Below are positions 11,151 through 23,860 of a DNA stretch of 64,000 nucleotides, in pieces; position 1 is the first letter of the stretch; each line of letters opens with the position of its first letter. The DNA lies in the NCBI RefSeq assembly GCF_002878395.1, contig NW_025892601.1, positions 159,694 through 223,693 on the forward strand. The letters are read 5' to 3'. Source of the stretch: Capsicum annuum (taxonomy: Eukaryota; Streptophyta; Magnoliopsida; Solanales; Solanaceae). Under the pieces are notes generated by a model that was not told where the DNA came from, searched no databases, and saw only the letters and a list, made by a program, of their open reading frames with translations. The position numbers and the translations under genes were made by a program.

Positions 11151-12261
11151 GTTGTAACAATTTAATATTACTAGTTTAATTCCACGTGAGTTTCCAATCC
11201 AATTACCAATGTATTATTAAAATTTAAATTGTTAGCTACAAGCAATTTAGCAATAAATTTGTGAAGGCATTTCTATCTAATTTCTTATTTTATAATTTGT
11301 ATTCAATAAATATATAATGTATTTGTTAAACACATAAATGAAAAGTTCACTTACTAATACAGTAAAGCCTCTCTTTGACAACATTCTCATATCTATTTAG
11401 CATTTTTTGAAATTGTTTTTTAGTGTTGTATTTTTCCTTTCTACTACAAATTTCTACGTATAACAACAACAATTGTTTTTATATCAATACAATGTTTGCA
11501 AAATTATTGTGATCTTAAATATGTAAAGTTTAATGTTTAAATTATAATATTATCAAAAAAAGAGGAATCAATCTTTTTAAAATGGATTAAACAAAAAAGA
11601 AAGTCATTCCTTTTGAAAAGAAATGATAAAAAAATGATAATATTAACAATCTTTATGAAAAGTTATATTCTTTTTTTCTTTATAAATAATTATTAACCAT
11701 CTTTATGAAATAGACATAAGATTACCAATAATAAGTATGGAAATTTTGACCTCTAAGGTGCAATTTTTCTCATATTTATGTGAATAAAAAATATATCTTA
11801 AAATATTAATCAAAATTTTTATTATTTAATTCTTAAAAGTCAAATTATGACAAGTAATAAAAAGGAGGGAGCACCATAATATTGCCATACCCCATACTTA
11901 TATGTTATATATTAAAGCAAAACAAAAAAAAAAAAATCAGTATGATTTAGACGGGCAATATTTAAAGTAGTTGGTTAAAGTAAGTTTAACTCTAATATAA
12001 TGAAGGGAGATTAGTTTATCCCATTTTTATTCTTGATATAAACATAAAGAAACAAAATAGGTTGTTCAGTCTTCGATTTTTTATATTTAGCATCTTTTTA
12101 AAAGGATGTCTTTAATTCTCTACATATGTGTATTTCTACACAAATCTCCTACTATTAAACTAAACATTTTTCTCGAGCCAACAGTTTGTAACCATAGAGA
12201 AATAAACAAATTTCAAGAATTAATTTAAAAACTAAATAAATAAATACAACAACAACTTGTC
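11151..12261. other. AT-rich intergenic DNA, no gene seen
   Basis: The sequence is strongly AT-rich, with homopolymer runs and a near-duplicate of ATTAACAATCTTTATGAAA at about 11,642 and 11,691. No coding frame, RNA gene or element edge is supported. Confidence 0.6.
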
Positions 12262-12376
12262 CAGTGTATTCCTGCATAGTGGGGTCTGAGGAGGGTAGAA
12301 TGTACGCAGAACATACCACTACCTCAAGTGAAGTAGAGAGGTTGTTTCCGATAGACTCCCGGCTTAGGACCGATAA
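12262..12376 (+). repeat. SINE-like dispersed repeat, copy 1
   Basis: CAGTGTATTCCTGCATAGTG followed by GGGTCTGAGGAGGGTAGAAT and TACCACTACCTCAAGTGAAG matches the consensus-like body of a repeat very common in Solanaceae genomes. It is preceded by ACAACAACAA. A second copy is at 16,751. No retroelement protein is encoded; the element would depend on LINE enzymes in trans. Confidence 0.65.
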
Positions 12377-12570
12377 CAACGTAACAAACACAAAACATAA
12401 ATGCATAAAAAATTATTTAAATAAATACCTTCAACCCATGTTATAATCAACCGGAACCTTCATATAAAAGTCTAAAAGTTTACCGAAGCAATCATTACTT
12501 TATCAGAAGTTTGTCAAACAATAATCAAATCTTTAACAGTACTACTTTAGAGCCTGCTTGGATTAAAATA

Positions 12571-12736
12571 TGGTCAAATCAAGTTTTAATCTTTTTTTTT
12601 TTTAGCCTTTTTACTTATTTGGTAAAATAAAAAAATATTTAAGAAAATCTAAAAAATGATTAAAAAGAAGTAAAAAGTGAGAAGCTGGGACCCCAACTTT
12701 TTTACTATTTAGATTAAAAATATTTTAATTTGACCA
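12571..12736. repeat. Short inverted-repeat (hairpin) element, MITE-like
   Basis: TGGTCAAATCAAGTTTTAATC at the left is the imperfect reverse complement of GATTAAAAATATTTTAATTTGACCA at the right. The interior is AT-rich and non-coding. The element edges are not fixed. Confidence 0.45.
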
Positions 12737-13016
12737 AAACATTTACCTTTTTATCCCTTATATTTTCCTCCAATTCAAATAATACCCCAAATTTATAGCC
12801 CTTAAATATATGAGGCCCACTTTTCATGTGTCAAAAAGACAATGAACCTTCCCACAACTTTGGTTGGTTCGGCCTGACCATAGTAAAATTTTTCCTTCAC
12901 GAAACTCTTTTGATTCTCCACCATCAAATTCAATAGCAGAAGATGATCAAAGATATCCTCAAAGTATACTAAATTCACTAAATATAATTGATTCGGATAA
13001 AAAAATGATAGTCGAA

Positions 13017-13854
13017 GGGTGTGTTCGGTAAGAAGGAAATTTTTTTTCAGAAAATGTTCCAATTTTCTCATGTTTGGTTGGCTTATAGATTTTTAAAAAT
13101 ATTTTTCAAATCAACTTATTTTCCTCAACTCTAAGGAATATGACTTCCCTTAAAAAAGTAACGAAAATATTTTCCAAAACTCTGTTTCAACCTTAAGTTA
13201 AAATATTCACACAAGTCTAAAAATCAATCATCCCTACTCCGACCCTCAATCCTCCACCCCCACCGCTGCCCCCACACCCACTCCCACCCCGCCCCTACCA
13301 TCCCTATTAAAAAATATTTTAAATTTTTTTCTTACCCCCCCCCACCCCAAAAAAAATTAAATTAAATTTTTAAAAAAATTAAATTTTTTCTTTACCCCAC
13401 CCTCACTCCCTTACCCTGACCCCCACCCCCATTCCAAAAGAAAACCTAAAAAAAAAAAAAAAAAAAAAAAAAGTCTCCCTCCCCTACCCCTCCCCCCAAC
13501 CCGTACTAGCTAACCCCTCCCCCCCCCCCCCCCCAAAAAAAATTTTTTTTTTTTAAAAAAGTCAAAATTATTCTCTTAACTGCCCTTACTAACTATTTTG
13601 ACAACCCCACCCCCACTTACCAACCCCCTTTTCAAAAAAAAAATAATATTTTAAATTTGTTTCTTAAAAATATTCAACACTTTTTTCTTATCCCACCCTT
13701 TTTATCATATTCAATCTCATTGTTTTGGTTAAATATATAGAAATATTTTTAGAAAACATATACTTTTCCAATTTGCATAACGAACACGCGAATATAAGTA
13801 ACAAACAACTTATTTTTCTAGAAAATATTTTTCCTCCTTTCTATCGAACACACC
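13017..13854. mobile_element. Inverted-repeat transposable element, inner unit
   Basis: The left terminus GGGTGTGTTCGGTAAGAAGG is mirrored at 13,835-13,854, whose reverse complement begins GGTGTGTTCGATAGAAAGG. No transposase frame is seen, so it is non-autonomous. The interior includes a long cytosine-rich tract. Confidence 0.6.
13230..13560. repeat. Low-complexity C-rich and A/T-homopolymer tract
   Basis: Runs of CCCACCCC-type sequence alternate with poly-A and poly-T, including 16 or more consecutive C near 13,520. No gene. Such tracts are prone to length error in assemblies. Confidence 0.85.
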
Positions 13855-14105
13855 ATAAAAAAAAAAAATTGAGATCAAAAATTATTTTTTAAAATGTATT
13901 TTTACACTTTAGATAAATACCAAAATGTATATTTTGAAAAATATTTTTTCATTCACCAACCAAACACTATAAAATATTTTTCGAAAAATATTTTCCATTC
14001 ACCAACCAAACATGGGAAAACAAGAAATCAACTTATTTTCCAAGAAAACATTTTCTAGGAAAATATTTTTCATGGAAAACATTTTCCTTCATACCAAACA
14101 AACCC
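13855..14105. mobile_element. Outer terminal segment of the inverted-repeat element
   Basis: The segment ends TTCCTTCATACCAAACAAACCC, whose reverse complement GGGTTTGTTTGGTATGAAGG matches the left terminus at 13,017. Repeated GGAAAATATTTTTC-like palindromes fill it. The composite therefore has three copies of the terminal repeat. Confidence 0.5.
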
Positions 14106-15585
14106 TAATTATAGAATCGAATTAAAGAAGCCCCGCGGATAAAATTCACCATTTGCTAGTTCAAGTAAATTGGTATCTTTATTCATTGTTATGTTTAATG
14201 TTTTTCAGTTTTATCCATACGTAAGTACATTATATAAGTGACTTGTTCTACAAACCATACACCATAAATTAAATATATGCAAAATGGGACACCCAATAAC
14301 AAAAAAAGTCGTTGTTACCTTTATCTTCTTCATTTCACAACTTTTCCTCCATATTAAATCAAGGTGACCTTTATTTTCATGTGGGTTACAAACTTCTTTC
14401 CCTTCTAAAACGCTTCGTAACCCATTCTACAAAGGGTAGAAAGACCTTATTTCACATGTTTCAACAGCAACATTAAAGATGCAACTCAATTACCTTAAGT
14501 CATTCTTAGTACTTCTGCCTTTGATGAAAATATCTGGTATCATATTTCTAAGGTGTGTTCAAACCTTTAGTACGTATGTATCTTTAAAATGTTGTTTTTG
14601 ACATATATACATATTATTTTATGTAGGAACTATATAATGTTTTTGACAGATTATGTTTAAGTGACCGCCTTTGATTTAATTTGCTACATCACATCTATGT
14701 GTGCAGTCTCACTCGTGGAGTTAGTTACCATTGTTCTTAATCAGAGAAAATCATTAAGAGGTTGATGATGAAGAAAGAAGAACAAAACTATTTGAGAGAG
14801 TCAAACTGAAATCAAGAAATTATATATTGATACATGTTGAGGGTATATTCATACTCACCTAAGCTCAATCAAATTAACACTAATTGACATGTAATTAACT
14901 AACTTAATTATCTGATTGGCTTTTATAACTAACTAATCCAACTAACTATGTGAAATTACAATTTTGCCCTTTTTACCTTTCCAATCCACCTCCACAAGCT
15001 AGGCATGGTGTAAAAATGTTCAACACACCTAAGTCTTTTGGGAAGGATACTTGCATTATTTGTCAAAAGTAGAGATATATTTTTTGTTGATGAGACCTTG
15101 CTATGTTTTTTTTCCCTAATGAAATGGCAATCTATTTCAAATAGTGTTCTCTGTGTTGGATTTGTTAATATACGTCATCACTCCGAGGGTTTCTTCCGTA
15201 TAAGACCTCATAGGTTGTGAAAGAAATTAAGTCAATATTTTGAAAAAGGTCCTATTTATACTTAGCCCGGGTTACCAGGCATTTAACACATAACAAGCTA
15301 TCTAGGACCCCGATTTATCCTTTGTGCATCGGTTGAACCAGTAACATAGTGCACCACTTTTTTTAAGTACCTATAAACTTCAATGGGGTGTCTGAGATTT
15401 ATTTGGAGTCCAATATACAGAAAAAAACTATGTAACTACACTAAATTCTATGCTCCGAACTCAATGGCGATATCAAAATTTTGAAAAAAATGTCATTTTC
15501 AGAGAGTTAACCCATGAAAATTAAAATCACAATTTGCTAATTCGAGTTGAAATGAGATTTAAAATCCGTAAAATCCAATCAAACA
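14106..15585. other. Non-coding DNA, nothing recognised
   Basis: I see no protein family, tRNA, or clear repeat edge. The frame at 15,038-15,220 has no recognisable motif and is treated as incidental. Confidence 0.5.
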
Positions 15586-18406
15586 TGTTACCACCCTAAA
15601 ATCAATATTTTCAGATATACTTGTATAGTTCGTTTAGTCATCCATCACACAAATCAAAAGATAATGATAGAAGTCCAAAGTAAGTCTCTCGAAGCCTCCA
15701 CAAATCATGATATCGCATAAATAGTACAAAAATGTATCAAAAATAGGCCAATTACGTTCATGCCCCAGAAATATAATAATGCGACTACGGGGAGGAGTAA
15801 AATAGTAAAATCACATATAAACAACACTTCACATATTTCACCAAAAAGTTGGTCGTTACATTTTGAGTGTTGAGTGGCATTCGAACAGTTCCATTCTTCT
15901 CCCAATGTTGAATTTAGGTTAGTAATAGGTTGTTTTTGGTTCAAAGCCTTTAGATTGTGTTCTGATCCTCCATTTGAAAAGCTAGTAAAATTTACATTAA
16001 AAGGGTTTATGGGTGAGTTTGTTGAAATGATTTTTCTTCAAAAATCTAACATTGTGATTGAGTTCGGAACGTCAAAATTATCTTGGTAGTATATATTGTT
16101 TGTCTCTTTGGGGTGACAATCAAATCCCGAGAGTTCGTTTGAAGCATTGTTGGCTGGCACCAAAAGCAACACTTGCTGATATCTGATGCAACCGCTTTAG
16201 TAACCCAAGTACCATTTAAACGGTAGCCGTTTTAGTGGTTTGAGGTTTCTTAAGTGATGACCGCTTAATTTATGGATAGAATAGGTGGATTGGCCACTTT
16301 ACCGACAATAATCCGCTTAAGAAGTGGTCGCTTCTGTGACCAAATAGGCACTTTAGCGGCAATTACTAGTACATAAATTCTCTTTTCACATTTTGCCTCT
16401 ATTATTAGACTTTGAGCTTTGAGCTTTGAGTTTGAGACAATTTTAGGATTTTTCATCACCATTTGATCTTGGGTAATCTCCGAAACCTTACTTCCATTAC
16501 TTTTCATTGATTATATCATCAAAATGCTCTTCAATGTTAATGATTTTTTTAAAAGAGCTTAAAAATGATTTTTCTTCATCTTGAACCTCATTTTAACTTG
16601 TTTAATAGTGTATTTTCAATTGTTGATTATTTTAATCTTGGAACATGTTATTCTTTAATAAAGATTTTGATTTTATCCCTTTTATTTTTAAACCCATTTT
16701 TCAAATATTTTTGGGACCTGACTCAAATATATGTATCGATAGTTTTCATTTACAACAACAACAACAACAACAACAAACCCAGTGTATTCCCACCAAGTCG
16801 GGTCTGGGGATAGTAAAATACATGCAGTCCATACCACTACCTCCGAAGAAGTAAAGAGATTTTTTTCAATAGACGATAGCTTTTATTTGATGTATGCATC
16901 ATATATTTAAATATTATAGTTAATTTTGAGACCATTCAATTGGGAAAGGCTCTCTATTGAAGCACTTTAGGCTTAAATTTCATTGTTTCGAGCTAGGTTA
17001 TTGCTTAACTTCTTTCTGATTGAGCTGGGTAGTTAATAAATAAGTAAAGGATGTTATGGATTGGGGAAAATAGCTACGGAGTTTATATTCGAGATTAATT
17101 TTATTGTTGTGTGCCTGAGTGAGGTCTTATATTATGTTGTTATTGACTAATGATGTCTAGCATAGTGTGTTACCCGTGTAGTTTCTTTTTTAATATCTTT
17201 GGCGTTATTTGTGCATTTAAATGCCTTTAGTTTTGATACAAAGCCCATACAGGGGCTTGAATTATTATTATAGTCCTTATTAAGCATTGTTTGCCTTTAT
17301 TATTATAGATACGCCTAAATTAGATATTCATATAATATTAATGATGTATTACATGTATATTTGTTCTAATAGTGCTAAATTAGAGTTGATAATCATGAAT
17401 TGAGGACATGTAGAGTTGATTTTTAGGCCTATTTATATACAAATTGAATAAATTGGATATCTTTATACTGATTTATTTGCGAGAATTACATCCTCATCCC
17501 ATACAAATGAATTTATGAAATACAGGTACCATTAAGGAACATAATTTTTGAAAGAAAGTAAGACACTTTTATAACCCTCCGTGAGCATGAGCTACAAAGG
17601 TGAATTAAGATTTGACATATGTGTTAGTACATGGATTTTAAAGCCCCCACGGGTCCTTCCTTGGAATTTTCAATCTTGGTAGTTATATATAGAAATTCAT
17701 GTGATGGCTTTCACTATTCATTACATCATCATTGCGTTGCATATGGATTCATTCATGATTCTTTAGTTTCCCTTTACTTGTATTTAGTTTTCATATATTC
17801 TCTTACTATAGTTATGTTGTTTTGTTTCAATATTTATATTTGAAGTGTAAGTGAATACAGTGTGAGCTACTATTTGGAAACTTTTCTATTTGCAGGTGAC
17901 GTACTCATAATTTTCTTTACTTATATTATTTTTTATTCTGCTCAATCAGCCTATGATACCTATTGTGTCCAAGTGGACCATACTCACCCTTACTGTTCCC
18001 TTTCGGTGAATATCCTAGTTTGAGTACGACAAGCAGTAGTTGATCATGGTTTTAGAGATTATGATCGAGATGCTAGGTTGCTCTAGGGACCAGAGTTAAC
18101 TCCCAGACCTCCTCTTAATTTTTATTATGTCTTTACTTATTTTTGAAGACAACTATGCATTTTCCCTTCATTTACATAACGTTTTAGATTCTCTACACTT
18201 ATAAACCTGATTTTGGAAATTTTAAGTTAGTTTCTTTCAGGCTTCCACTTTATTGATTGTTCAAGTTGCCCTGACTTTGTTCTAGAAGTTTTGTCTTATT
18301 ATGATTGTCACTTGTTGAGAATTTCTTTCCGTTTTAGGTGTTTCACTTAGTTGTTAATTTTAGGCTGCGAAAAGTGCCATCGTGATCTCATTTTTAGATC
18401 CTAACA
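15586..18406 (+). repeat. Old LTR remnant of a gypsy-type element (plus orientation)
   Basis: It begins TGTTACCACCCTAAAATC. A cluster of CGCTTTAG / TTTAGCGG units lies at about 16,190-16,370, as in a common Solanaceae LTR family. Near the end are GTGGACCATACTCACCC and TTTCGGTGAATATCC (17,970-18,010), typical of the 3' half of that LTR. No internal region or second LTR is present, so it is a solo LTR or a truncated copy. Both edges are tentative and no target duplication was found. Confidence 0.5.
16751..16880 (+). repeat. SINE-like dispersed repeat, copy 2
   Basis: An array of CAA (16,751-16,777) leads into CCCAGTGTATTCCCACCAAG, TCGGGTCTGGGGATAG and CATACCACTACCTCCGAAG, clearly the same repeat as at 12,262. 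It lies inside the LTR remnant and so inserted after it. Confidence 0.7.
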
Positions 18407-18462
18407 TCACGATTAGATCAATTTAACTAGTATCTTAACTATGATTAATATATTAAATTATG

Positions 18463-18786
18463 AAGTGCACTTTTTAATTTAGTATGTAATATTAATCTCC
18501 CCACATATTTGGTGTTCACTAATTTCAAATTGTGATATAATTTCAATAGTATTTAGATTAATTCTCTTTCGTTTAATTTAGTTAATTAAGATGGTGAATA
18601 TATGAAAAAAATGTGTAAAGGTTTCTGTGACAATAATATTTATTTTGGTGCTATTTTATTTAATTAACATTATGAAATATATGAATGAGCTTTGGATTAT
18701 TGACTTGTATAATGTAAAATTTACAAAGGAAATTAATAAGTACCCAAATATTGGGGGAGATTAATATGCAAACCAAAATTAAAGAA
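18463..18786. mobile_element. MITE-like inverted-repeat element
   Basis: The left part AATATTAATCTCCCCACATATTTGG pairs with the right part CAAATATTGGGGGAGATTAAT (18,745-18,765). The similarity extends outward through TTTAATTT / AAATTAAA to give arms of roughly 60 bases. The interior is AT-rich with no frame. The right arm ends exactly where the LTR of element O begins. Confidence 0.5.
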
Positions 18787-20498
18787 TGTAATGACCTTTT
18801 GGTTATTTTCTGTAATTCAATTTATTTTCTCCATTATAGATTTTTGATAGCTGTCTGAAGTCAATTATGACTTGCTGAAAATGATAGTTCGGTTACCGTA
18901 TAGTTTGTTTGGTTTCTAGAATCAATTTCCCATTTAAAAGTCTTCACTGATTCCAAATGGTAACCGAGCGAAAACCTCAGTAAACCAATACCGAATATAA
19001 ATTTTGATTATGCCAGTAGGTCCGTAATATAAATTTTAGGCTAGGTAGACCCTTGATTTTTGTTCCACTACACTCGATCTCATTTCGACTCGTAGGTCAG
19101 AAAGTCAAAAATCAAAATATATGGATGTGGAACACAAAAGTTGCCTAAGCGACCTCCAATATAAAATTTGACTTCACCAGTGCATCCAAAACATCGAATA
19201 TAGTAATCTTAAATATTTTGTTGTGAAAAACGGAGTTTGATTGAGCCCGGGAGGTCAAAAACAAGTTTTGACCTTGCGGACCCAATATAAGTGTGGTCGT
19301 TGTACTATAAAAAGCCTCCTTGGTCAAATTTTTGGCCATTTTCCACTTCCCTTGAACCCTAGAAGACCTAGAATGACTTGGTAACTTCAAATTGATTCTT
19401 AAGGGTGAGTTAGAAGTTTGATGAACATATATATTCGCGATTAATAACGGATTTGAGCTAAGAATCCTTCCATTTCACGCTCTAATTTTTGGAAATTTTG
19501 ACCAAAACACCAATTATCTTGAGGGAATGATTTTCGCTAAAATAAGCTCAGTTTTCACTTAATTGTTTAGATTTATGATTCCCTAATGATAGTTGAATGT
19601 TCGATTGATATCTAAAGTATGTTTCTTATATGTGGCACCCACTTGGGGGATTTTTGGTGTCATTTTTAGACTTGAAGTACAATTGTCCAATATTGGTATC
19701 AAAATTCTTGTAATGATATGCAATTTATGTTTTAGATAGCTTGGGACATTGAAGAAGCTTCTTGGAAAGGAAAATCAAAGGTTTAGAAGTTCATGGGATT
19801 TCTTTATATTGGAGGTAAGCTAGGCTTACTGCTTGTTATATTAAGCTATGTTATGTCATAGTTTTGATATTTTGTTAGATTTGGATGGGTTTAAGTATTG
19901 GATTGATAAAATACAAGACTTGGTTTAGTTGGACTAATTAAGCAATATGAATCTTAGTGGTTGAAAAGCTTGACTTGTTTCCCATTATTTTTAGGTGAAA
20001 TAGAGTTCATTACTCATGTTTAGCTTGAGAATACCTTATATTACTCAATATTAGGTAAATTATTCTAGTTGCTCACACTTACAGTAAATTGACCATAGTT
20101 TCTAATACTAGCGGAGGTTGCCTTAGTTCTAATGAACTTGGTAAAAGTGCTTGAGTGAGAACATCTATCTTAGGGCTTATCGTGGCTTGCTATACATCTA
20201 AGAGTTTCTTTAGATACCTTATCCTAGTCCCGGGTAGAAATTGACATACATGCATTCTGAGGATTTAGATGTGGGCTTTTTGACGCACCTTAAGGCAAGA
20301 TTAACGATTAGTTCCCTTGAACCCTTATGCTTAGTACTTGACTAGACAGTGCTCTTTTGAGGCAATATTGATGATTCTTTGTACTAGTTATTTATGTTGA
20401 ATGGAATTGATTATAATGCCCAAGTGATTATTCCCTTGTATGACTTATTGGCTAAAATCTTGTGTCAAACTATAAATTATGTTATTGTGTTTATAAAA
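18787..20498 (+). repeat. 5' LTR of gypsy element O, first segment
   Basis: The LTR begins TGTAATGACC. It aligns in order with 50,049 onward: GGTAACCGAGC / GGTCATCGAGC, the CCTTGATTTTTGTTCCACTA / CCCTTTATTCGGGTCCCACTG block, and GTGGCACCCACTTGGGGG / GTGGGAACCATTTGGGGG. The small minus-strand frames at 19,145-19,390 are LTR shadows. It is split by an inserted LTR at 20,499. Confidence 0.85.
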
Positions 20499-22683
20499 TG
20501 ACCCAAACTAGGGCCTAGTCGTGTCTGGTACCTCAAGCCTCACCTGGGGCAAAGACCACCCCTAACGCCTAACCATTACCGTCTTAAAACTTAAGTCGGA
20601 TGAATTTCGAACATATAACAATATAGCATTGAATAATCATACATAAAATACAGTAAAACGATGTCAGTGCAAATATCAATACCAATTCCAAGGATGACAC
20701 CAATACCAAAACCACCCATGCCAACCCAAAGTAGGCTCATAAAGCCTCTAACCAAAAATAAAGTACATTCAGTTGGGACATTCCCCGTAACATACCCAAA
20801 ACCAAAGTCCAAGAAATAACCCAAAGTATGAAAAGATTCTATAGTATGAAATGGTGTATTTCGAAGTATGGAAGCTTACTACTTTAGTCCAACACCAATG
20901 TTATCCCTGAATCCAAGTAACTGATCAAGACGAGTATTATGGCCGGTTCGAGGGGATACAGTTGCCCGAAGATGGGTTAGTGCATGAACACTAGCATGTA
21001 CTCGAGAATAAGGTTAAAGTAATTCCATCATTTAAAAACAAGGTAAATAACCATATGCAATCACACACACATGAATACACATATATATATATATATATAT
21101 TGGCAGAGGAAGGAACCGGGTTTAGCGTGAATTTAAAACTTTAACATGGGTTGTATAGCTTAATTGTTCTAAAACCACCCATGGGCTATATGAGTCCATT
21201 GCTACCCCCTAAATGGGACCTAGTTCGGGTAGCCGCAAGAATCGGAGATATCATAGGGGACGGGGATTCCCTGTACTCTTTAACCTATATGATATATATA
21301 TAAAAGTATAAACTTAAGGGATTCCCGTGTACCCCAAAAGTATATGGTCACCATGAAAAACCCTCATGTCGGCAAATATGATTTTCCTCTATCCATCCAT
21401 TGGATTCACACCTTCACGGTTAGCTATCACAACTTGACATTATACCCCGATTAAAAAATTTAACACATAACCCATTTACTAGATACCAGGAGTCAATTAT
21501 AAAGGCATTATTAAGTGTTATCATCATACCGACAATAGATTCCAAGCAATTTTATTAGCCAACTCTTTTGTTTATCCTGCAGACACTATTATTAAAATCA
21601 CTTGGAGGATTCCCGTGTACTCCATAAGGTTTTCAAAGCCAAATCCATGGCCACCAAGGACTTTTCAATTCATTTAAAACCATTAAACCAATTGAGGTTC
21701 CATTACCATCATATGCAATGCAAAGTATTCAATAATAGTCAAAATTTGTTGCAGAAACATTCTTATGGGTATTTAAACAAACATGGTGAGCGAATATAGT
21801 TTCCAAATTCAAAACCAAGTACCAATTGACTATTTCCATGTAACCACATGTTCAAAGCACAATTATATCATGAAAACTATAATAAAAACATGAGAAAACA
21901 TTATCCAACCAAGAACAACCAAAACCCTCAACATTTATTTTAAAACCAAATAATACCCATAATTACAATCATGAAAACCACTAACTAAAACATGAAATTA
22001 GTTGAACTGATAATGAGGGAGGAGTGACATGCCATAGATACCAAGGAAGACAGAAAGAATCCTTCTTGAAAGCCCCAAATTAATTGACTTGAAGAAAACC
22101 TTACCTTTTTCTTGACCCAAAAGCTTGAGCGAGATTTAAGAGTGTTTAAAGATTATTTAATTGAGAAGAATAGGGTAAATGAAGTCCCAATAATATTTTA
22201 GGTCATCGGTTCATGATAGGTTAACTGGGTAAATTCACAGAATACCCCCAACTTAAACTATAAAAATCTCACAAGTGGATATGACTCCCCCCTTAACTCG
22301 TACACACAACATACGTGTGGTACCTACCACTCGTACACTAGACAGAATGTTGACCATCACACAGTGTCCATCGTACGACTACCCTTTCCCATATCATAAC
22401 CATACCATACAACGTTACTGCTCAAACTGTATCTAGGACAAAATCAAAGAGGTTGGATACTAGACAATATACAAATTTGTCTATACCACTCTTACCCTCT
22501 CCATATGACCCCTATGATTTCAATTCGTACCTTGGACAAAAACCAACCAAACTATACTGATTATCATATAAGTTGAGGATCCTAAATCTTACCCACATAA
22601 TATAACAAGTACCCTCAAGTCGTATGATGTCCAAAACATCAAACGCAAGAAATTTCTAAGGGGTCAACACTTTGGGTGTTTCA
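20499..22683 (-). mobile_element. Solo-type LTR, TGAAACA family, minus orientation
   Basis: On the minus strand it runs from TGAAACACCC to TTTGGGTCA. It is the same family as the plus-strand LTR at 54,814-56,822 (shared GACTAGGCCCTAGTT end and TATATATA palindrome). The host LTR continues on both sides, and the paralogous host copy at about 51,755-51,775 lacks the insert. The flanks GTTTAT and GGTTAT suggest a decayed target duplication. No internal region, so LTR-LTR recombination is likely. Confidence 0.82.
21079..21101. repeat. AT microsatellite inside the TGAAACA LTR
   Basis: An uninterrupted (AT)n run of about 22 bases. The matching position of the other LTR copy (56,150-56,215) holds a longer interrupted AT palindrome. 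Confidence 0.85.
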
Positions 22684-23424
22684 GGTTATCTATTGTTTGG
22701 CCTAATAAGCATGCTATTAAATGAGCCCTTGACTATAATATGGCCTAATCCATAAATGATGTTATTGAACACACTATAAATAAGTTATATATTATGTTAG
22801 ACTTTAGCCATCGTTCATACTATTGATAAATTATATTTAGGCTAATAGTAGTCCAACAAATATGCTACAAGTGGGTCATTGTTCATGATATTGCTTATAG
22901 TTATGTCCAAGTTCTAAACAACTAGAGTATGGAGTATGCAAAGATGAGTTATTGATTATATGTTTAATTAAGCCATTATGTAGGCTAGTGTTCGGGCCAT
23001 TAACTATAGTATTACCCAAGTTATGATCATGCTTAATAATTACGCTAATAAATCATTTTGGAAATCTTCTTTATTGTCAATATTTGAAATGATGATATTA
23101 ATCGTTTTATAAGGAATGCTTAATGACTATATGGAAAGATACTTTATTAATTATGTTTGGGCTCATGTCATGATTTTTTCTAATAACTAAACTAGTGATT
23201 AGTCTAGAAAGAACTCATTTTTCTAATATTATGAGTCATGATACCAAGGTTTCAAAAATGTATATTTATTAACTACATGAGAAACTATGCTCCTAACCAT
23301 GTTGAACTTGTTAATGCTTTGTAGTATTCATGCTGTATAAATATATATTCATATATTTATGGATAAATTATCCTTGATGGCGAATGATGAGATATAAAGG
23401 TATGCTTCTCCTTATTTCTCATTT

Positions 23425-23545
23425 ACTTTAGCCCACGTGGGGCTTGTCATTTACTTTAGCCCTCGTGGGCCTTGTACTTTATTTTTTCCCTGTTGGGGCT
23501 TGTAATTTACTTACTTGCACTTTACTTTAGCCTTTGCAGGGCTTG
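23425..23545 (+). repeat. Minisatellite of CTTTAGCCC(T)CGTGGGGCTTGT units
   Basis: Four imperfect units of about 30 bases built on TTTACTTTAGCCC and GTGGGGCTTGT. They lie within the O LTR. Confidence 0.7.
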
Positions 23546-23564
23546 TTCTTTATTATTGGTATAT

Positions 23565-23860
23565 ATACTGATGTGATAATGATGCCCGACAAGTTTGAAC
23601 GATATTTTGATGTGATGATAATGCCCGACAAAGCCAACTGGAAGATATATTGATGTGATGATGAGGACTGACAAGGTCGGCGGATATGTTGATTATATTT
23701 TAATACCCGACATGGCTAGAGGTTATTATTATACCCGGTGTGACCAGATGATATTATGATGATATATTGATTCCCAATAGGGCCGAAGGGTATGATAATA
23801 ATGCCATGATACCCTGTTCATCCAGAAGATATGATTATGTCTGGTAATGCCTAAGGATGA
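23565..23860 (+). repeat. Minisatellite of GATGTGATAATGCCCGAC units
   Basis: Six or seven degenerate units of about 40 bases carrying TGATGTGATGATAATGCCCG or derivatives. Divergence increases to the right. Confidence 0.65.

Noticed and set aside
12802..13071. 89-codon minus-strand frame
   Set aside because: It overlaps the left terminus of the inverted-repeat element and has no recognisable domain.
15038..15220. 60-codon plus-strand frame with hydrophobic stretch
   Set aside because: No homology recognised, no neighbouring exon signals, AT-rich surroundings.
15586..18406. Target-site duplication for the old LTR remnant
   Set aside because: Neither AAACA on the left nor TCACG on the right match, so the edges remain tentative.
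23425..23860. CRISPR-like repeat array
   Set aside because: Units are degenerate, of unequal length and without distinct spacers; the context is a plant LTR.
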